From the NCBI RefSeq assembly GCF_015356825.1, contig NZ_JAACYW010000003.1, positions 1 to 64,000 of the forward strand: a DNA stretch of 64,000 nucleotides. Reading direction: 5' to 3'. Below, one piece after another: positions 24,602 through 38,365 of the stretch; within the stretch, counting starts at the first letter, position 1, and every line of letters starts with the position of its first letter. The notes below the pieces were generated by a model. That model searched no databases. It was not told the origin of the DNA and saw only the letters and a program-made list of their open reading frames with translations. Both the position numbers and the translations under genes were made by a program. Source of the DNA: Catenulispora rubra (GTDB taxonomy: Bacteria; Actinomycetota; Actinomycetes; Streptomycetales; Catenulisporaceae).

Positions 24602-24620
24602 GGCGCTCGCTGCGCCGGAA

Positions 24621-25169
24621 TCAGCTGAGCTTGACGGTGATGATCTGGGCGGCTTGGGCGGTCAGGACGTAGGAGTCCCAGCGGGCGAGGACCGTTCCTT
24701 TGTCATCGACCAGCAGCGTCGTGGGCGCGCCGGTCACCTTGAACTGCCCAGCCCGGGTACGCCCGGGGTCACCGGTCAGGTGGATGTCTCCGAGTTGCCA
24801 GTCGTAGTAGGTGTTGGTCAACGCGTTCGTCGTCGCACCGCTCTCATCGACGATCTCGGCGGTCAGGCCTTTCGCGCCGTACTGGGCCAGCAGACTCGTG
24901 ATCTCGACGGCTTGGCTGCGCGAAGGAGTCGCTGCGGTGTCCGGCTGGGTGGCCAGAAACGCCACCAGGTGGACTTTGCCCACCGGCTGGGGACGTCCGA
25001 TGACGTTGGCCGCCTCGCCTGGCCGGGCTCGGGCCGAGGCGGCGCTGTGGTGCGGCCACCAAAGCAGGCCGGCCGCAGCCGCCGTCACAGCGAAAGCGCA
25101 CGCCAGAACGGCCAGGCGTCGACGGCGCGGCCGCCGGCCCGTTCGCCCGGCAGAGGCTTGATAGAACAC
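24621..25169 (-). CDS. Membrane-anchored thioredoxin-fold protein without catalytic cysteines (copy B)
   Basis: This 182-residue paralog of the protein at 18291 has a short basic start, a membrane segment (LAVLACAFAVTAAAAGLLWW) and a redoxin-like domain with the cis-proline loop GAPTTLLVDDKG. QPDTAATPSR again stands where WCxxC is expected, and no cysteine is left in the mature domain. The linker after the membrane segment differs from copy A, while the domain itself is strongly conserved. The GTG at 25169 is chosen for the AAGGAG six bases upstream rather than the GTG at 25205. It is probably co-transcribed with beta-helix copy B under the operator at 25262. Confidence 0.82.
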   Translation of the reverse strand: MFYQASAGRTGRRPRRRRLAVLACAFAVTAAAAGLLWWPHHSAASARARPGEAANVIGRPQPVGKVHLVAFLATQPDTAATPSRSQAVEITSLLAQYGAKGLTAEIVDESGATTNALTNTYYDWQLGDIHLTGDPGRTRAGQFKVTGAPTTLLVDDKGTVLARWDSYVLTAQAAQIITVKLS

Positions 25170-25177
25170 AAATCGCT

Positions 25178-25195
25178 CCTTCAACGGGTTGAAGG
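25178..25195 (-). promoter_or_regulatory. Perfect palindrome overlapping the Shine-Dalgarno (copy B)
   Basis: The 18 bases CCTTCAACGGGTTGAAGG are identical to those at 18881-18898 and overlap the AAGGAG of the start at 25169. Confidence 0.55.
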
Positions 25196-25261
25196 CATCG
25201 CTCACAGGAGGCGGTGCGATGCGGAACCTGATCGGTGTGCGTCTTGCGATCCCGTACTACG

Positions 25262-25273
25262 TTGACCGGTCTA
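25262..25273. promoter_or_regulatory. LacI operator TTGACCGGTCTA upstream of redoxin copy B
   Basis: Same sequence as the site at 18965, placed upstream of the redoxin/beta-helix transcription unit and divergent from lacI. Confidence 0.65.
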
Positions 25274-25431
25274 CGCTCTGTGGCGACGGACGTTAACGCC
25301 GCGTGTCCGCCTCGTCAAGCGTGGCGGCATCAGCCTCGACGCAATGTCCTGAGGTGCACGGTTTGCCCGCGAGAACGACAGAAGGCGCCAGGTCCGCATT
25401 GTCACTCGCCGATGATCCGACGCCGGATCTA

Positions 25432-25461
25432 TTGACGAATCGGAAACCCAGGGGCTACGTT
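25432..25461 (+). promoter_or_regulatory. Sigma-70-type promoter of lacI (copy B)
   Basis: TTGACG and TACGTT are separated by 18 bases. An operator begins 16 bases after the -10 element and a ribosome binding site and ATG follow, consistent with autoregulation. Confidence 0.55.
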
Positions 25462-25476
25462 TCATTCCACTTCACG

Positions 25477-25488
25477 TGGACCGGTCAA
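25477..25488. promoter_or_regulatory. LacI operator TGGACCGGTCAA (copy B)
   Basis: One mismatch from the palindrome TTGACCGGTCAA, between promoter and start codon of the intact lacI gene at 25505. Confidence 0.7.
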
Positions 25489-25504
25489 CGTAGAGAGGGA
25501 TTCC

Positions 25505-29658
<4,154 letters not shown>

Positions 29659-29739
29659 TCGGCGGGTACACGCCCGCATCCCCACCTGCACCAAGGCACT
29701 ACCGCTCCATAACGATTCCGTCAAAGAAGGGTACGAACC

Positions 29740-31059
29740 ATGGTCAGCACCACCAGGCGCTCACGCGGCGTCCTGGCTCTCGCCACCGCGGCGGTATTCG
29801 TGGTTGGTGTCAGCGCATGCAGCAGCAACAGCAGCAGCTCCTCCACCTCCGGCGGCTCCGGGGCGAAGAGCAGTGGCCACTTCACCTACTGGTCGATGTG
29901 GCGGGCTGACGAGCCGCAGGGCAAGGTGATCAAGGCTGCGGTGGACGCGTTCACGGCGTCGACCGGGGTCAAGGTGGACCTGCAGTTCACGGGTCGTGAT
30001 GTGCGCACCAAGATCGGTCCGGCGATCGCGGCGAACCAGGCTCCGGACCTGTGGGATCAGGGTTCGGACGTGATCTACGGGCAGACCGCCTCTGCCGGGC
30101 AGGCCCTGGATCTGACGCCGGTGTTGGGGATGCAGGTGCCCGGGGAGGGCAAGACCGTCGGCGACGTCGTCCCGGCCAAGTACCTCTCGGCCCTGCCGAA
30201 GGACCCGAACGGCGTCCAGAACTACGTCATCCCGTACATCGTCGACTCGGCGGAGCTCTTCTACAACGCCACCGACCCCGACGTCCAGGCCGCCATGACG
30301 ACGCCGCCGACCACCTGGGACGACTTCATCAAGATCTGCGACACGCTCAAGGCCAAGGGCAAGCCGTGTCTGGCCTCCGAGGGCGAGGACGCGTGGACCA
30401 ACGGGCTGGAGTTCGACTACCAGCTCAACGCCCAGGGGGTGAACTTCGCCGACCTCACCAACGACAAGACCGGCGCGGCCTGGGACAACCCGGCGGTGCT
30501 CAAGGCCGCGCAGGAGACCGAGCAGCTGGTCAAGGGCGGCTACATCGTCCCCGGCTACGACGCCACCAAGTCCCCGGCGCAGGAGACCGCCTGGGCCGGC
30601 GGCAAGGACGCGTTCTGGATGACCGGCAGCTGGGCCACCTCCGAGACCGGCAAGGAAGTCGCCTCGACCTGGAAGTACGGCGCCATGCTGCCGCCCGGGG
30701 TGACGGCCCCGGACTCGATGACCTTCGGGTTCTCGATCCCGAAGAAGGCCAAGAACGCCACGGCGGCTGAGCAGTTCATCGCCTACTTCCTCCAGAAGCA
30801 GAACATGGCGAACCTCGCCTCGACCTCGGACAGCATCACCGTGCGGTCCGACGTGCCGGCCCCGGCCGACCTCACAGACGTGCAGAAGGCTCTGGACGCC
30901 AACACGGTCCGGCTGACCTACGACGGGCAGGCCGGGTCGGTGATGGACAAGGCGTTCAGCCCGAACTTCCTGGACCTGTGGCACGGCAAGATCACCGCGG
31001 AGCAGTTCGTGGCCAAGACGAAGGCCGCGCAGATCTCCTACTGGAAGACGCAGGGCTGA
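29740..31059 (+). CDS. ABC sugar importer, solute-binding lipoprotein
   Basis: This 439-residue extracytoplasmic lipoprotein has a signal ending in the lipobox VGVSAC with the lipidated Cys near residue 27, then a serine-rich linker and a family 1 solute-binding fold (FTYWSMWRADEPQGKVIKAA at the first strand, ALPKDPNGVQNYVIPY, and GGKDAFWMTGSW in the second lobe). It delivers an oligosaccharide to the two permeases encoded next. The neighbouring LacZ-type enzyme suggests a beta-galactoside ligand, which is an inference. GAAGGG precedes the ATG. Confidence 0.92.
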   Translation: MVSTTRRSRGVLALATAAVFVVGVSACSSNSSSSSTSGGSGAKSSGHFTYWSMWRADEPQGKVIKAAVDAFTASTGVKVDLQFTGRDVRTKIGPAIAANQAPDLWDQGSDVIYGQTASAGQALDLTPVLGMQVPGEGKTVGDVVPAKYLSALPKDPNGVQNYVIPYIVDSAELFYNATDPDVQAAMTTPPTTWDDFIKICDTLKAKGKPCLASEGEDAWTNGLEFDYQLNAQGVNFADLTNDKTGAAWDNPAVLKAAQETEQLVKGGYIVPGYDATKSPAQETAWAGGKDAFWMTGSWATSETGKEVASTWKYGAMLPPGVTAPDSMTFGFSIPKKAKNATAAEQFIAYFLQKQNMANLASTSDSITVRSDVPAPADLTDVQKALDANTVRLTYDGQAGSVMDKAFSPNFLDLWHGKITAEQFVAKTKAAQISYWKTQG

Positions 31060-31066
31060 GATCACC

Positions 31067-32035
31067 ATGACCGCGCTCACCACGGAATCCCCCCGGGCCC
31101 ACGGCGCCCGGGGGGATTCCCTCCGCGCCCGCCGCAAGAAGCACTCACCGCTGGAGCAGCAGCGCCGGCGGATGTTCTGGCCCTTCGCCGCGCCGGCACT
31201 GCTGGTCTACACCGTCATCTTCCTGGTGCCGATCGGATATGCGGCCTGGACGTCCCTGTACAAGTGGGACGGCATGGGCCCGAAACGCTGGCGCGGATGG
31301 AAGAACTACCAGATCCTGTTCGACGACCCGTACTTCCGGTCCTCGCTGACGAACACGCTGAAGATCCTTTTCATCGGCGGCGGCTGCACCTTCGCGATCG
31401 CCTTCGCATTGACGCTGGTGCTGCGGGAGATGACCGGCCGGCTGTTCGCCCGCTCGGTGATCTTCTTCCCGTGCCTGGTCAACGCGATGGTGTTCGGAAT
31501 CCTGGCCGGATTCCTGTTCTCCCCGGACGGCCCGGTCAACCAGATTCTGCACGGCATCGGAATCAGCACTCCCCCGAAATGGCTGTCCACCGACAACCTG
31601 CTGCCGATGATCATCGGTACCCTCATCTGGACCGCAACCGGCTACTACACCGCGATCATCATGGCCGCGGTCGACCAGATCCCCACCTACCTGTACGAGG
31701 CCGCCGAGTTGGACGGCTGCAACGCCTTCCAGCGATTCCGGCACGTCACGCTTCCGATGGCCTGGGACGTCATCAGCGTGTGCGCGGTGCTGTGGACGGT
31801 GTCCTCGGTGAAGATCTTCGAGCTGATCCTGGTCTACGGCGGTTCGAACAGCGGAGCGGCCCCGCCCGCGGCCTCCTGGAACACCGCCATGTACGTGTAC
31901 GAGGAGGCCTTCCCGCCGCAGTCCACCCCCGAGCTGGGCATGGCCACCGCGGCGGCGATCGTCTCCCTGGTCATGGTCGCCCTGTTCACTGTCATCCTGC
32001 GCCGCATCATGCGCCGCGCCGCCGTCGAATACTGA
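31067..32035 (+). CDS. ABC sugar importer, inner-membrane permease (MalF type)
   Basis: This 322-residue protein has six membrane segments (first at about 42-62, FWPFAAPALLVYTVIFLVPI) and the EAA loop YEAAELDGCNAFQRFRHVTLP (about 206-226, written here one residue past its core), which contacts the ATPase. The start lies 7 bases after the binding-protein stop with no clear ribosome binding site, and codons 6-18 form a very strong RNA hairpin. A later start, for example the ATG at 31172, cannot be excluded. No ATPase gene is present, so a shared MsiK-like ATPase encoded elsewhere is expected. Confidence 0.9.
   Translation: MTALTTESPRAHGARGDSLRARRKKHSPLEQQRRRMFWPFAAPALLVYTVIFLVPIGYAAWTSLYKWDGMGPKRWRGWKNYQILFDDPYFRSSLTNTLKILFIGGGCTFAIAFALTLVLREMTGRLFARSVIFFPCLVNAMVFGILAGFLFSPDGPVNQILHGIGISTPPKWLSTDNLLPMIIGTLIWTATGYYTAIIMAAVDQIPTYLYEAAELDGCNAFQRFRHVTLPMAWDVISVCAVLWTVSSVKIFELILVYGGSNSGAAPPAASWNTAMYVYEEAFPPQSTPELGMATAAAIVSLVMVALFTVILRRIMRRAAVEY
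31084..31120 (+). promoter_or_regulatory. Strong intercistronic hairpin at the start of the permease gene
   Basis: A perfect 15-bp stem (GGAATCCCCCCGGGC at 31084-31098 with its complement at 31106-31120) has a 7-base loop. It comes 24 bases after the binding-protein stop and inside the first codons of the permease frame. Such hairpins commonly stabilise the upstream binding-protein message or lower permease expression. Confidence 0.7.
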
Positions 32036-32053
32036 GAGAGGGGCAACTCCACC

Positions 32054-32899
32054 GTGAACACCAGACGCAAGGCGACAGGGCCGGCGATGCGGGTCGGCAC
32101 CGCCATCGTGTGGACGATCGTGGCCGCCGACCTGGCCCTGCTCGCCTGGGTCGCCGTGACCTCGCTCCGTCCCAGCAGGGACATCCTGCACCACCCCTTC
32201 GGGCTGCCCACCACCCCGAAACTGTCCAACTACAGCACCGCCATCCATGACGGCGGTTTCGGACAGGCCGCACTCAACAGCGTCATCAACGCCACCGTCT
32301 CCTCCGCTTTGGCGATCGCCCTGGCCGCACCCTGCGCCTACGCCCTGGCCCGCCGCCGCACCCGCACTTCCTCGGCCCTGACCATGGCATTCGCCATGGG
32401 GCTCGGGGTACCCGGCCAGGTGCTGATCGTGCCGATGTTCATCGGACTGGCCAAGGCCAACCTGGTCGACACCCACACCGGCCTGATCATCGTCTACACC
32501 GGCCTGGCCATGCCGTTCACCGTCTACCTGCTCACCGGCTTCTTCGCCGGCGTCCCCGCCGTCCTGGAAGAAGCCGCCGTCATCGACGGTGCCAAACCCC
32601 TGCGCACCTTCCTGCAAGTCATCGTCCCGGTCGCCCGCGGCGGCCTGATCACCGCCTTCCTGCTGCAGTTCATCGGCGCCTGGAACGAGACCCTGTTCGC
32701 CTTGGTCCTCACCCACTCGCAAAACAAGATCACCCTGCCGGTCGCCCTGAACGACTTCCTGGCCACCCAACAGATGAACGGCCTGGACTACGGCACCATG
32801 TTCGCCGGGATCTGCATCATCCTGGTCCCCATGCTCGCCCTGTTCACCTGGCTCGGCACCCGCATCATCCAGGGCATGACCGTCGGGATCGGCAAGTAG
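32054..32899 (+). CDS. ABC sugar importer, inner-membrane permease (MalG type)
   Basis: This 281-residue six-segment permease has the EAA loop LEEAAVIDGAKPLRTFLQVI (about 176-195) and the C-terminal VGIGK typical of carbohydrate CUT1 permeases. The start is GTG at 32054 with GAGAGGGGC upstream, 18 bases after the partner permease. It completes the importer transcription unit with the lipoprotein and the first permease. Confidence 0.92.
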   Translation: MNTRRKATGPAMRVGTAIVWTIVAADLALLAWVAVTSLRPSRDILHHPFGLPTTPKLSNYSTAIHDGGFGQAALNSVINATVSSALAIALAAPCAYALARRRTRTSSALTMAFAMGLGVPGQVLIVPMFIGLAKANLVDTHTGLIIVYTGLAMPFTVYLLTGFFAGVPAVLEEAAVIDGAKPLRTFLQVIVPVARGGLITAFLLQFIGAWNETLFALVLTHSQNKITLPVALNDFLATQQMNGLDYGTMFAGICIILVPMLALFTWLGTRIIQGMTVGIGK

Positions 32900-33205
32900 G
32901 GCAGCGCTCTGTCCCCATCGCCTGGGCTGTCGGCGGAGCACCGCGCCGCGCCGGGCATGGGCCTTCCGACCCAGAGCCCTGGAATCAGTGGCCGTTTTCA
33001 GGACTCTGTCTTGCGGTTCGGAGCGGCGCGGTAGCACGTCAGCCTCGCTGCAATCGAGACAGTACCGGGCAGTCGCATCGGTTGTTCTCCACTGCCTTGG
33101 CAGTCGGCAGACCCCGGCCTGGCGAACACGTGCCTCCTCAAGGTACGAACGTACCCGCGCTCCTCGTCACGACGGAGCGGGGCACGTTCGCGGCACCGAG
33201 AACCG
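32900..33205. other. Convergent intergenic stretch, nothing recognised
   Basis: It separates the permease gene from the galactose oxidase gene on the other strand. No convincing hairpin, gene or repeat is visible. Confidence 0.4.
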
Positions 33206-35730
33206 TCAGTGGACGTTCACCATCGCTGCGACGCTCGGCACGCCGTTCTGGTCCATCGCGAACAGCATGTAGTTCCCGGGCAGGGCGACGCCGGGATCGG
33301 CCGGAATCGCCAGGAAGTATCCGGTGCCCGAACTCCCCGTGATCGTCAGGGGGACCCGGCGCTGGTCGTTGTCCACCGAGTGCGTCGACTCACCGGTGCG
33401 CACCAGCGCGAAGGAGACGACGGGGCGGTCGGTGGACACCGTGATCGTGCTGCCCAGCGACGCGCTGGCGGGCGCCGTGGTGATCGTCGGGCGTGGCTTG
33501 GCGGAGCCGTCGGCGTTGAGCAGGTACGGGGGCGTGAAGATCGTGCCGTCGGGGTGGTTGGTGGTGCACGTGCCGCACAGCCCTCCGCCTCCGGAGAAGA
33601 CCCGGCCGTCGGGCAGCAGCACGGCGACACTGTGGTAGTTCCTGGGTATCGGTATGGTCGCCATCTGTGTGAAGGCGCCGGTAGCCGGGTCCCACAGCTC
33701 CGGTGTCATGACGGACTGGTTGTCGCTGAACGGGACCGGGTAGGCCTGGCCGCCGACCACGAGAACCTTGCCGTCGGGCAGGACGACGCTGTTGGCGAAC
33801 GATCGCGCGAAGGACATGTCGCCGGTGCGGGCCACCTGCGGCTGGCCGGAGGTCAGGTCGATCTGTAGGCCCGGTTGGTGGCGTCGGCATCCGAGTACGC
33901 TGTGGCGCCGCCGAGTGTCAGTATCTTGTTGATGTCATAGGCCACGGCGTTGCCGTTCATCGCGTCCGGGCTGTCGCCGCGTCGGCCCGCAGGGGTGATG
34001 GTGCCCGCCCCGCTGGTGTCGATCCAGTTCATGGCGGAGCTGGGGCCGGCCTGCAGGACGCGACCGTTGGAAGTCGCGTACAGCCACATGTGGTTGTCCT
34101 GGCGGTAGATGCCCTTCGGGTCGTTGGTCAGGGCCGGAGTGTCCGGCACGCCGGGCAGCAGGTTCCAGGTGTCGCTGGTATGCGACCAGATCTCACCGTT
34201 CTTGCCGCCGAGCGGGCCGTTCCAGGAGCCGCCGAGGACGAACACGTCGCCGTCGGACAGTGTGGTCATGGCCTGGTAGCCGCGGGGGATGTTCATCTCC
34301 GGGCCGGTGGCCCAGGTGTCGGTCGCCGGGTCGTAGATGCTGGTCTTGGCCGCGTCGTCGCCGCCGGTGACCATGACGCGGCCGTCCGGGAGCACGGCGA
34401 TGCCGGGGCAGAACATGTCGTGGTCGGTGTTGGTGACGGTCCGCTGCGATACCGCGCCGGTCGCCAGGTCCAGGATCGCGGTCTGTGTCATCCCCGTGTT
34501 CTGGCGGTAGGACAGATCGCGGTAGGCAGACCAGACCAGCAGCTTGTTGTTCGGAAGCAGCGCGGCGGCCACGGGGACCAGCGGGAAGCCGATGACGCTG
34601 CCCCAGGAACCGGTCAAGGCCGGGTTCTCGCCCAGGATGTTGATCTCGGCGGCCGAGCTCCACGGCCCGCGGTTGCCCGCCTCCGACAGCGCCGTCAGGC
34701 GTACGTAGCGCGCCGGCACGACCGCGCTGAACGTCGCAGTCTTCGTCGTCGCGTCGTCCGGCCAGGTACCGGAGGCCACCTGGGTGAACGTCGTGCCGTC
34801 CAGACTGGTGCTGACCGTATAGGAGCCGATCGTGCCGTTGCTCGTTCCGATGCCGCCCCGGGGACGTGGCGTGTAGAGCAGGGCGCCGACTTGCTGGGTC
34901 TGGCGCATGTCGATCTGGATCCAGTGCGGCAGCGGGGTCGGCGTGGGCGTGTAGAGGCTGTGCCAGAAAGTGTTCGGGTTGCCGTCCAAGACGTTGGCGG
35001 CCCGGCCGTCCTCCTTCGTCGTCTCCTGATCGCTGGCAGTCGCGCCCCAACCGGTGCGCGGCATTTCGGTCAGTGTCGGAGCCGTCGTCCCGGGATCGCC
35101 CAGCAGGTTGATCTCGCCGGCCGAGCTCCACGGGCCGCGGTTGCCGGCCTCGGACAGCGCGGTCAAGCGCACGAAGCGGGTCGGCTGCGGCGCGAAACTC
35201 AGGGTCTTGGCGGTCGCGTCGTCCGCCATGGCGCCGGAGATGACCGGAGCGCTCCAGGCGGTCCCGTCCATCGACAGCTCGACGGCGTAGGAGCCGATCG
35301 TGCCGTTCCCGCCCCCGGCGCGCGGGGTGTAGACCAGTGCCGACACGATCTGCGTCTGGTGCATGTCGATCTGGATCCAGTGCGGCAGCGGGGTCGGTGT
35401 GGGCGTGAAGAGGCTGTGCCAGAAAGTATTCGGACTGCCGTCCAGGACGTTGGCGGCGTGGCCGTTCAGCGCCGTGGTCTCCTCGTCGCTGGCGGTCGCG
35501 GTCCATCCGGCCCGGGACAGGACCGGCGCCCGCGCCTGCATCGCCGACGCCGGTATCACCGTGTCCATGCTGTGCGTCGCGGCCATCGAGTCGACCGCCG
35601 ACGCCGGCGGCGCCGTACGGTGAGCGTTCGTTGGCGGGCCGCCGCCGACGAGTGCAACCAGCCCCAGCAGGAAGGCCGCCATGGACGGAAGTAATAGGGA
35701 CATTGTCTTGCGGCTTATTCGTCGATGCAT
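33206..35730 (-). pseudogene. Galactose oxidase with two discoidin domains, interrupted by a frameshift
   Basis: The translation follows fungal copper-radical galactose oxidase closely: signal peptide, two F5/8-type C domains (about 70-205 and 215-365), a seven-bladed kelch propeller and a C-terminal DUF1929 domain. Active-site pieces are present: DMFCPGI (thioether Cys), PRGYQA (cross-linked Tyr), GGSWNG (stacking Trp), RNYHSVA (axial Tyr and His ligand) and STHSVDNDQRR (second His ligand). After SDADATNRAY a one-base deletion near 33861-33866 shifts the frame to a TGA at 33853-33855. The second part (33206 to about 33860) continues in the next frame with DLTSGQPQVARTGDMSF. Without repair, the product would lack the copper ligands. 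The ATG at 35730 has AGAGGA upstream. Confidence 0.85.
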
Positions 35731-36021
35731 CGTTCCTCTTTCACGAGCCAGGTGACAGCGCATTGGTGGCAGTGCGTTTGCGACAGTATCCTGATCTCGT
35801 GACCGCGAAATTACGATACAACAGTATTCGGGGCTTGGTATTGCGTCGACGTGAAGCCTCGTGGCATGAAGCGGAAGCCCTGAACTGTGGGAACTTTGAT
35901 AATTGGATTTCGAGAGATCCGCCTGGCGAGACGAACGAGGTATGGCATCAGAAGAGCCTGGCGCGACCTGGCATACCGCTATGAGAAGACACCCGACGGC
36001 TCTATGGCGGGACTTCAGCTA
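35731..36021. other. Low-GC intergenic stretch upstream of the galactose oxidase gene
   Basis: AT-richer than its surroundings (about 35780-35930), which suggests promoter DNA or foreign sequence. Two similar strings, ACAGTATC and ACAGTATTC, occur about 40 bases apart. No gene is supported. Confidence 0.4.
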
Positions 36022-36046
36022 CGCGGATCGCTTATCTGGATCCGCG
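36022..36046 (-). terminator. Hairpin terminator after the GH95 gene
   Basis: CGCGGATC (36022-36029) pairs perfectly with GATCCGCG (36039-36046) around a 9-base loop, 41 bases past the GH95 stop on the minus strand. Confidence 0.55.
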
Positions 36047-36087
36047 GCCTCCGCCCCGCCACATGACGCAACTCCATACGACCGCCG

Positions 36088-38346
36088 TCAGAACGTGATC
36101 CGATGCGTGCTACCGGCCTCGACTTCCAGACTTGTGACCTGCTCTCCGTATCGCACGGTGCACGACCCGGCGGCCTTGGCGGTGATGACGGCCGAGTCGA
36201 GCTCGCCGTCGGTCCACGCCAGATCCACGACGAACCCACCGCGCGCGCACAGCCCGGTCGCAAAGCCCGTCGCCCAGCTCTGCGGCAGTGCGGGCAGCAG
36301 CTCGATCTCGCCGGTATGGCTCTGCAGCACCAGCTCGATCATGGCCAGCGGCACGCCCATCATGTCGCCGACCTGGACCTGCTCGTGGGCCTCGACGAAC
36401 ACGTTCGGCCAGACGTGCTCGAAGTACTCGTGCGTCATCAGCTCCAGGGCGCGGTCGCCCTGCTTCAACCGGGCCAGCATGCACGCGACCCAGCCCAGGC
36501 TCCAGCCCTGCGCGTGGTAGTCGTGGGAGAGCCGGTAGTCCAACGACGCGGTGACGGCCTTCGCGAGCTCTGGATTCTCGCGCAGGGTGATCCGATTGCC
36601 GGGCATCATCCCCCACAGATGCGAGAGGTGGCGGTGGCCCGGCTCGGATTCCTCATAGTCCTCCGGCCATTCGCGCAGGCGTCCGTCAGGTGCGATCGTG
36701 GGGAGGGCGAGGCGCTCCATCGCGGCCTGGACCTCGCGCGTCTCGTCGTCGTCGATGCCGAGTTCGCGGCACGCCTCAAGGAAGTCGCGCAGCGAGTTCC
36801 AGGCGATCTCCTGATCATGCGACGCCCCCATCGCCAAGCTCGCCTTGCGGCCGTCGGGCAGCAGGAAGAAGTTCTCCGGCGAGGCAGTCGGCCCGGACAC
36901 GAGACTGCCGGTCTTCGGTTCCGGCACCAGCCAGTCGACCCAGAACAAAGCGTTGGCTCGAAGGATGGGCAGCCCACGGTGTGCGAGGAACTCGCGGTCC
37001 TGCGTGAAGCGGTAGTGCTCCATGGCGTGTTGTGCGCACCACGCGCCGCCTGCGACGTACATGCCCCACACCGCTTTCTGGGCCGGTGCGGTGTACATGG
37101 ACGCGTCGGTCCGGAGGCTGCCGACGAAACCCCGATCGGTTCCGAGCATCACCCGGGCCGTCTTCTGGCCGTTGCGCCCCAGGTTCTCGGTGAGCGTGAA
37201 CAGCGGTTCGTGGCACTCGGCCAGGTTGCCCTGCTCGGCGAACCAGTATGCCTGCTGAACGTTGATGTTCAGATGCCAGTTGGACCGCCAGGGCGCCTTC
37301 ATCAGCGGATTCCAGATGCCCTGGAGGTTCATCGCCATGCCGCCGGCCCGCGACGCCGAGATCAGGATGTACCGGCAGTAGGCGAAGTAGACGCTGAGCA
37401 GTTTCGGATCGCCCGCGCCGTTGGCCGCCTCGGCGACACGCCTGTCGATCGGGGCGTCCGAGCACGGCGGGGCGGCGATCTGCAGCGCGCTGCTGCGGTA
37501 GAGCTGCTGGTAGTCAGCCACGTGATCCGCTTTGAGCTGCGCGAAGGACTTCGTACGAGCGGCGGCCAGCCGACCCTCGCATTCAGCCATCCGATCACGC
37601 CGGCTGGGCACTTCCGGTCGGTGGAGGTCGTAATCCGTGGCCACTGCAAGAAACAGCGTCACTCCGTCGGCGCCGCAGACTTGGAGTCCGTCGGCCGCGG
37701 CGACGACGTCGCCGCCGTTCGCGACCACGCCGACCAGCGCGTCGAAGCTGACACCCGGATATCTGCCCCCTGACGCGGACACCCGACCGGACAGGCGCAG
37801 GCAGTCGCCCCAGACCGTCATGGCCGCGTCGGCGGGGCGGTCGAGCGAGGCCGAGAACGAGATCGCGCCCGGCTCGTCGGCGGTGAACCGGAGCACCATG
37901 ACCTGATCGGGTGCGCTCACGAAGGCCTCTCGGCGATAGCCCGTTCCGCCGCGCTCGAAGCTCGTGCCGACCACGGCCCGGTCGTAGTCCAGTTCGCGCC
38001 GATAGCCGGTCACCTCGCCGGCAGACCCGTGGCGCAGCCGGAGGAATCCGAGCGGCTGGTAGCAGCGGTCTTCATCAGGATCGGGGTGGAGGAACTCCCG
38101 TTCGCACAGTTCCTCCGCCTCCACCGGCTTGCCGGCGAAGAGCAGTTCACGCATCTGGGCGATCAACTGCGGGCCGCGCGGGTTGTCCAGGTCCTCCGGC
38201 GGCCCGCACCATACGCTCGCTTCGTTCAAGAGCACGAGTTCTTCCTCGACACCGCCGAAGATCATTCCACCGATCCGGCCGTTGCCGATGGGGAGCGCGG
38301 ATGTCCAGTCCCCGGCCGGAGCGTCATACCAGAATGGACTTGTCAT
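36088..38346 (-). CDS. GH95 alpha-L-fucosidase-type glycosidase
   Basis: This 752-residue protein is full length for GH95, an inverting family of 1,2-alpha-L-fucosidases and alpha-L-galactosidases. The opening PAGDWTSALPIGNGRIGGMIFGG and NEASVWCG are the family N-terminal beta-domain. The (alpha/alpha)6 barrel has NLQGIWN, NWHLNINVQQAYW with the catalytic-base asparagines, REWPEDYEE with the expected general-acid Glu, and EPGHRHLSHLWGMMPG. There is no signal peptide, so it should act on imported fucosylated or rhamnosylated oligosaccharides. It is the last gene of a unit headed by rhamnose and lactate genes, 19 bases after lutC, with GAAGGAGA before the ATG. Confidence 0.9.
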   Translation of the reverse strand: MTSPFWYDAPAGDWTSALPIGNGRIGGMIFGGVEEELVLLNEASVWCGPPEDLDNPRGPQLIAQMRELLFAGKPVEAEELCEREFLHPDPDEDRCYQPLGFLRLRHGSAGEVTGYRRELDYDRAVVGTSFERGGTGYRREAFVSAPDQVMVLRFTADEPGAISFSASLDRPADAAMTVWGDCLRLSGRVSASGGRYPGVSFDALVGVVANGGDVVAAADGLQVCGADGVTLFLAVATDYDLHRPEVPSRRDRMAECEGRLAAARTKSFAQLKADHVADYQQLYRSSALQIAAPPCSDAPIDRRVAEAANGAGDPKLLSVYFAYCRYILISASRAGGMAMNLQGIWNPLMKAPWRSNWHLNINVQQAYWFAEQGNLAECHEPLFTLTENLGRNGQKTARVMLGTDRGFVGSLRTDASMYTAPAQKAVWGMYVAGGAWCAQHAMEHYRFTQDREFLAHRGLPILRANALFWVDWLVPEPKTGSLVSGPTASPENFFLLPDGRKASLAMGASHDQEIAWNSLRDFLEACRELGIDDDETREVQAAMERLALPTIAPDGRLREWPEDYEESEPGHRHLSHLWGMMPGNRITLRENPELAKAVTASLDYRLSHDYHAQGWSLGWVACMLARLKQGDRALELMTHEYFEHVWPNVFVEAHEQVQVGDMMGVPLAMIELVLQSHTGEIELLPALPQSWATGFATGLCARGGFVVDLAWTDGELDSAVITAKAAGSCTVRYGEQVTSLEVEAGSTHRITF

Positions 38347-38365
38347 GAATGTGTCTCCTTCAGAT

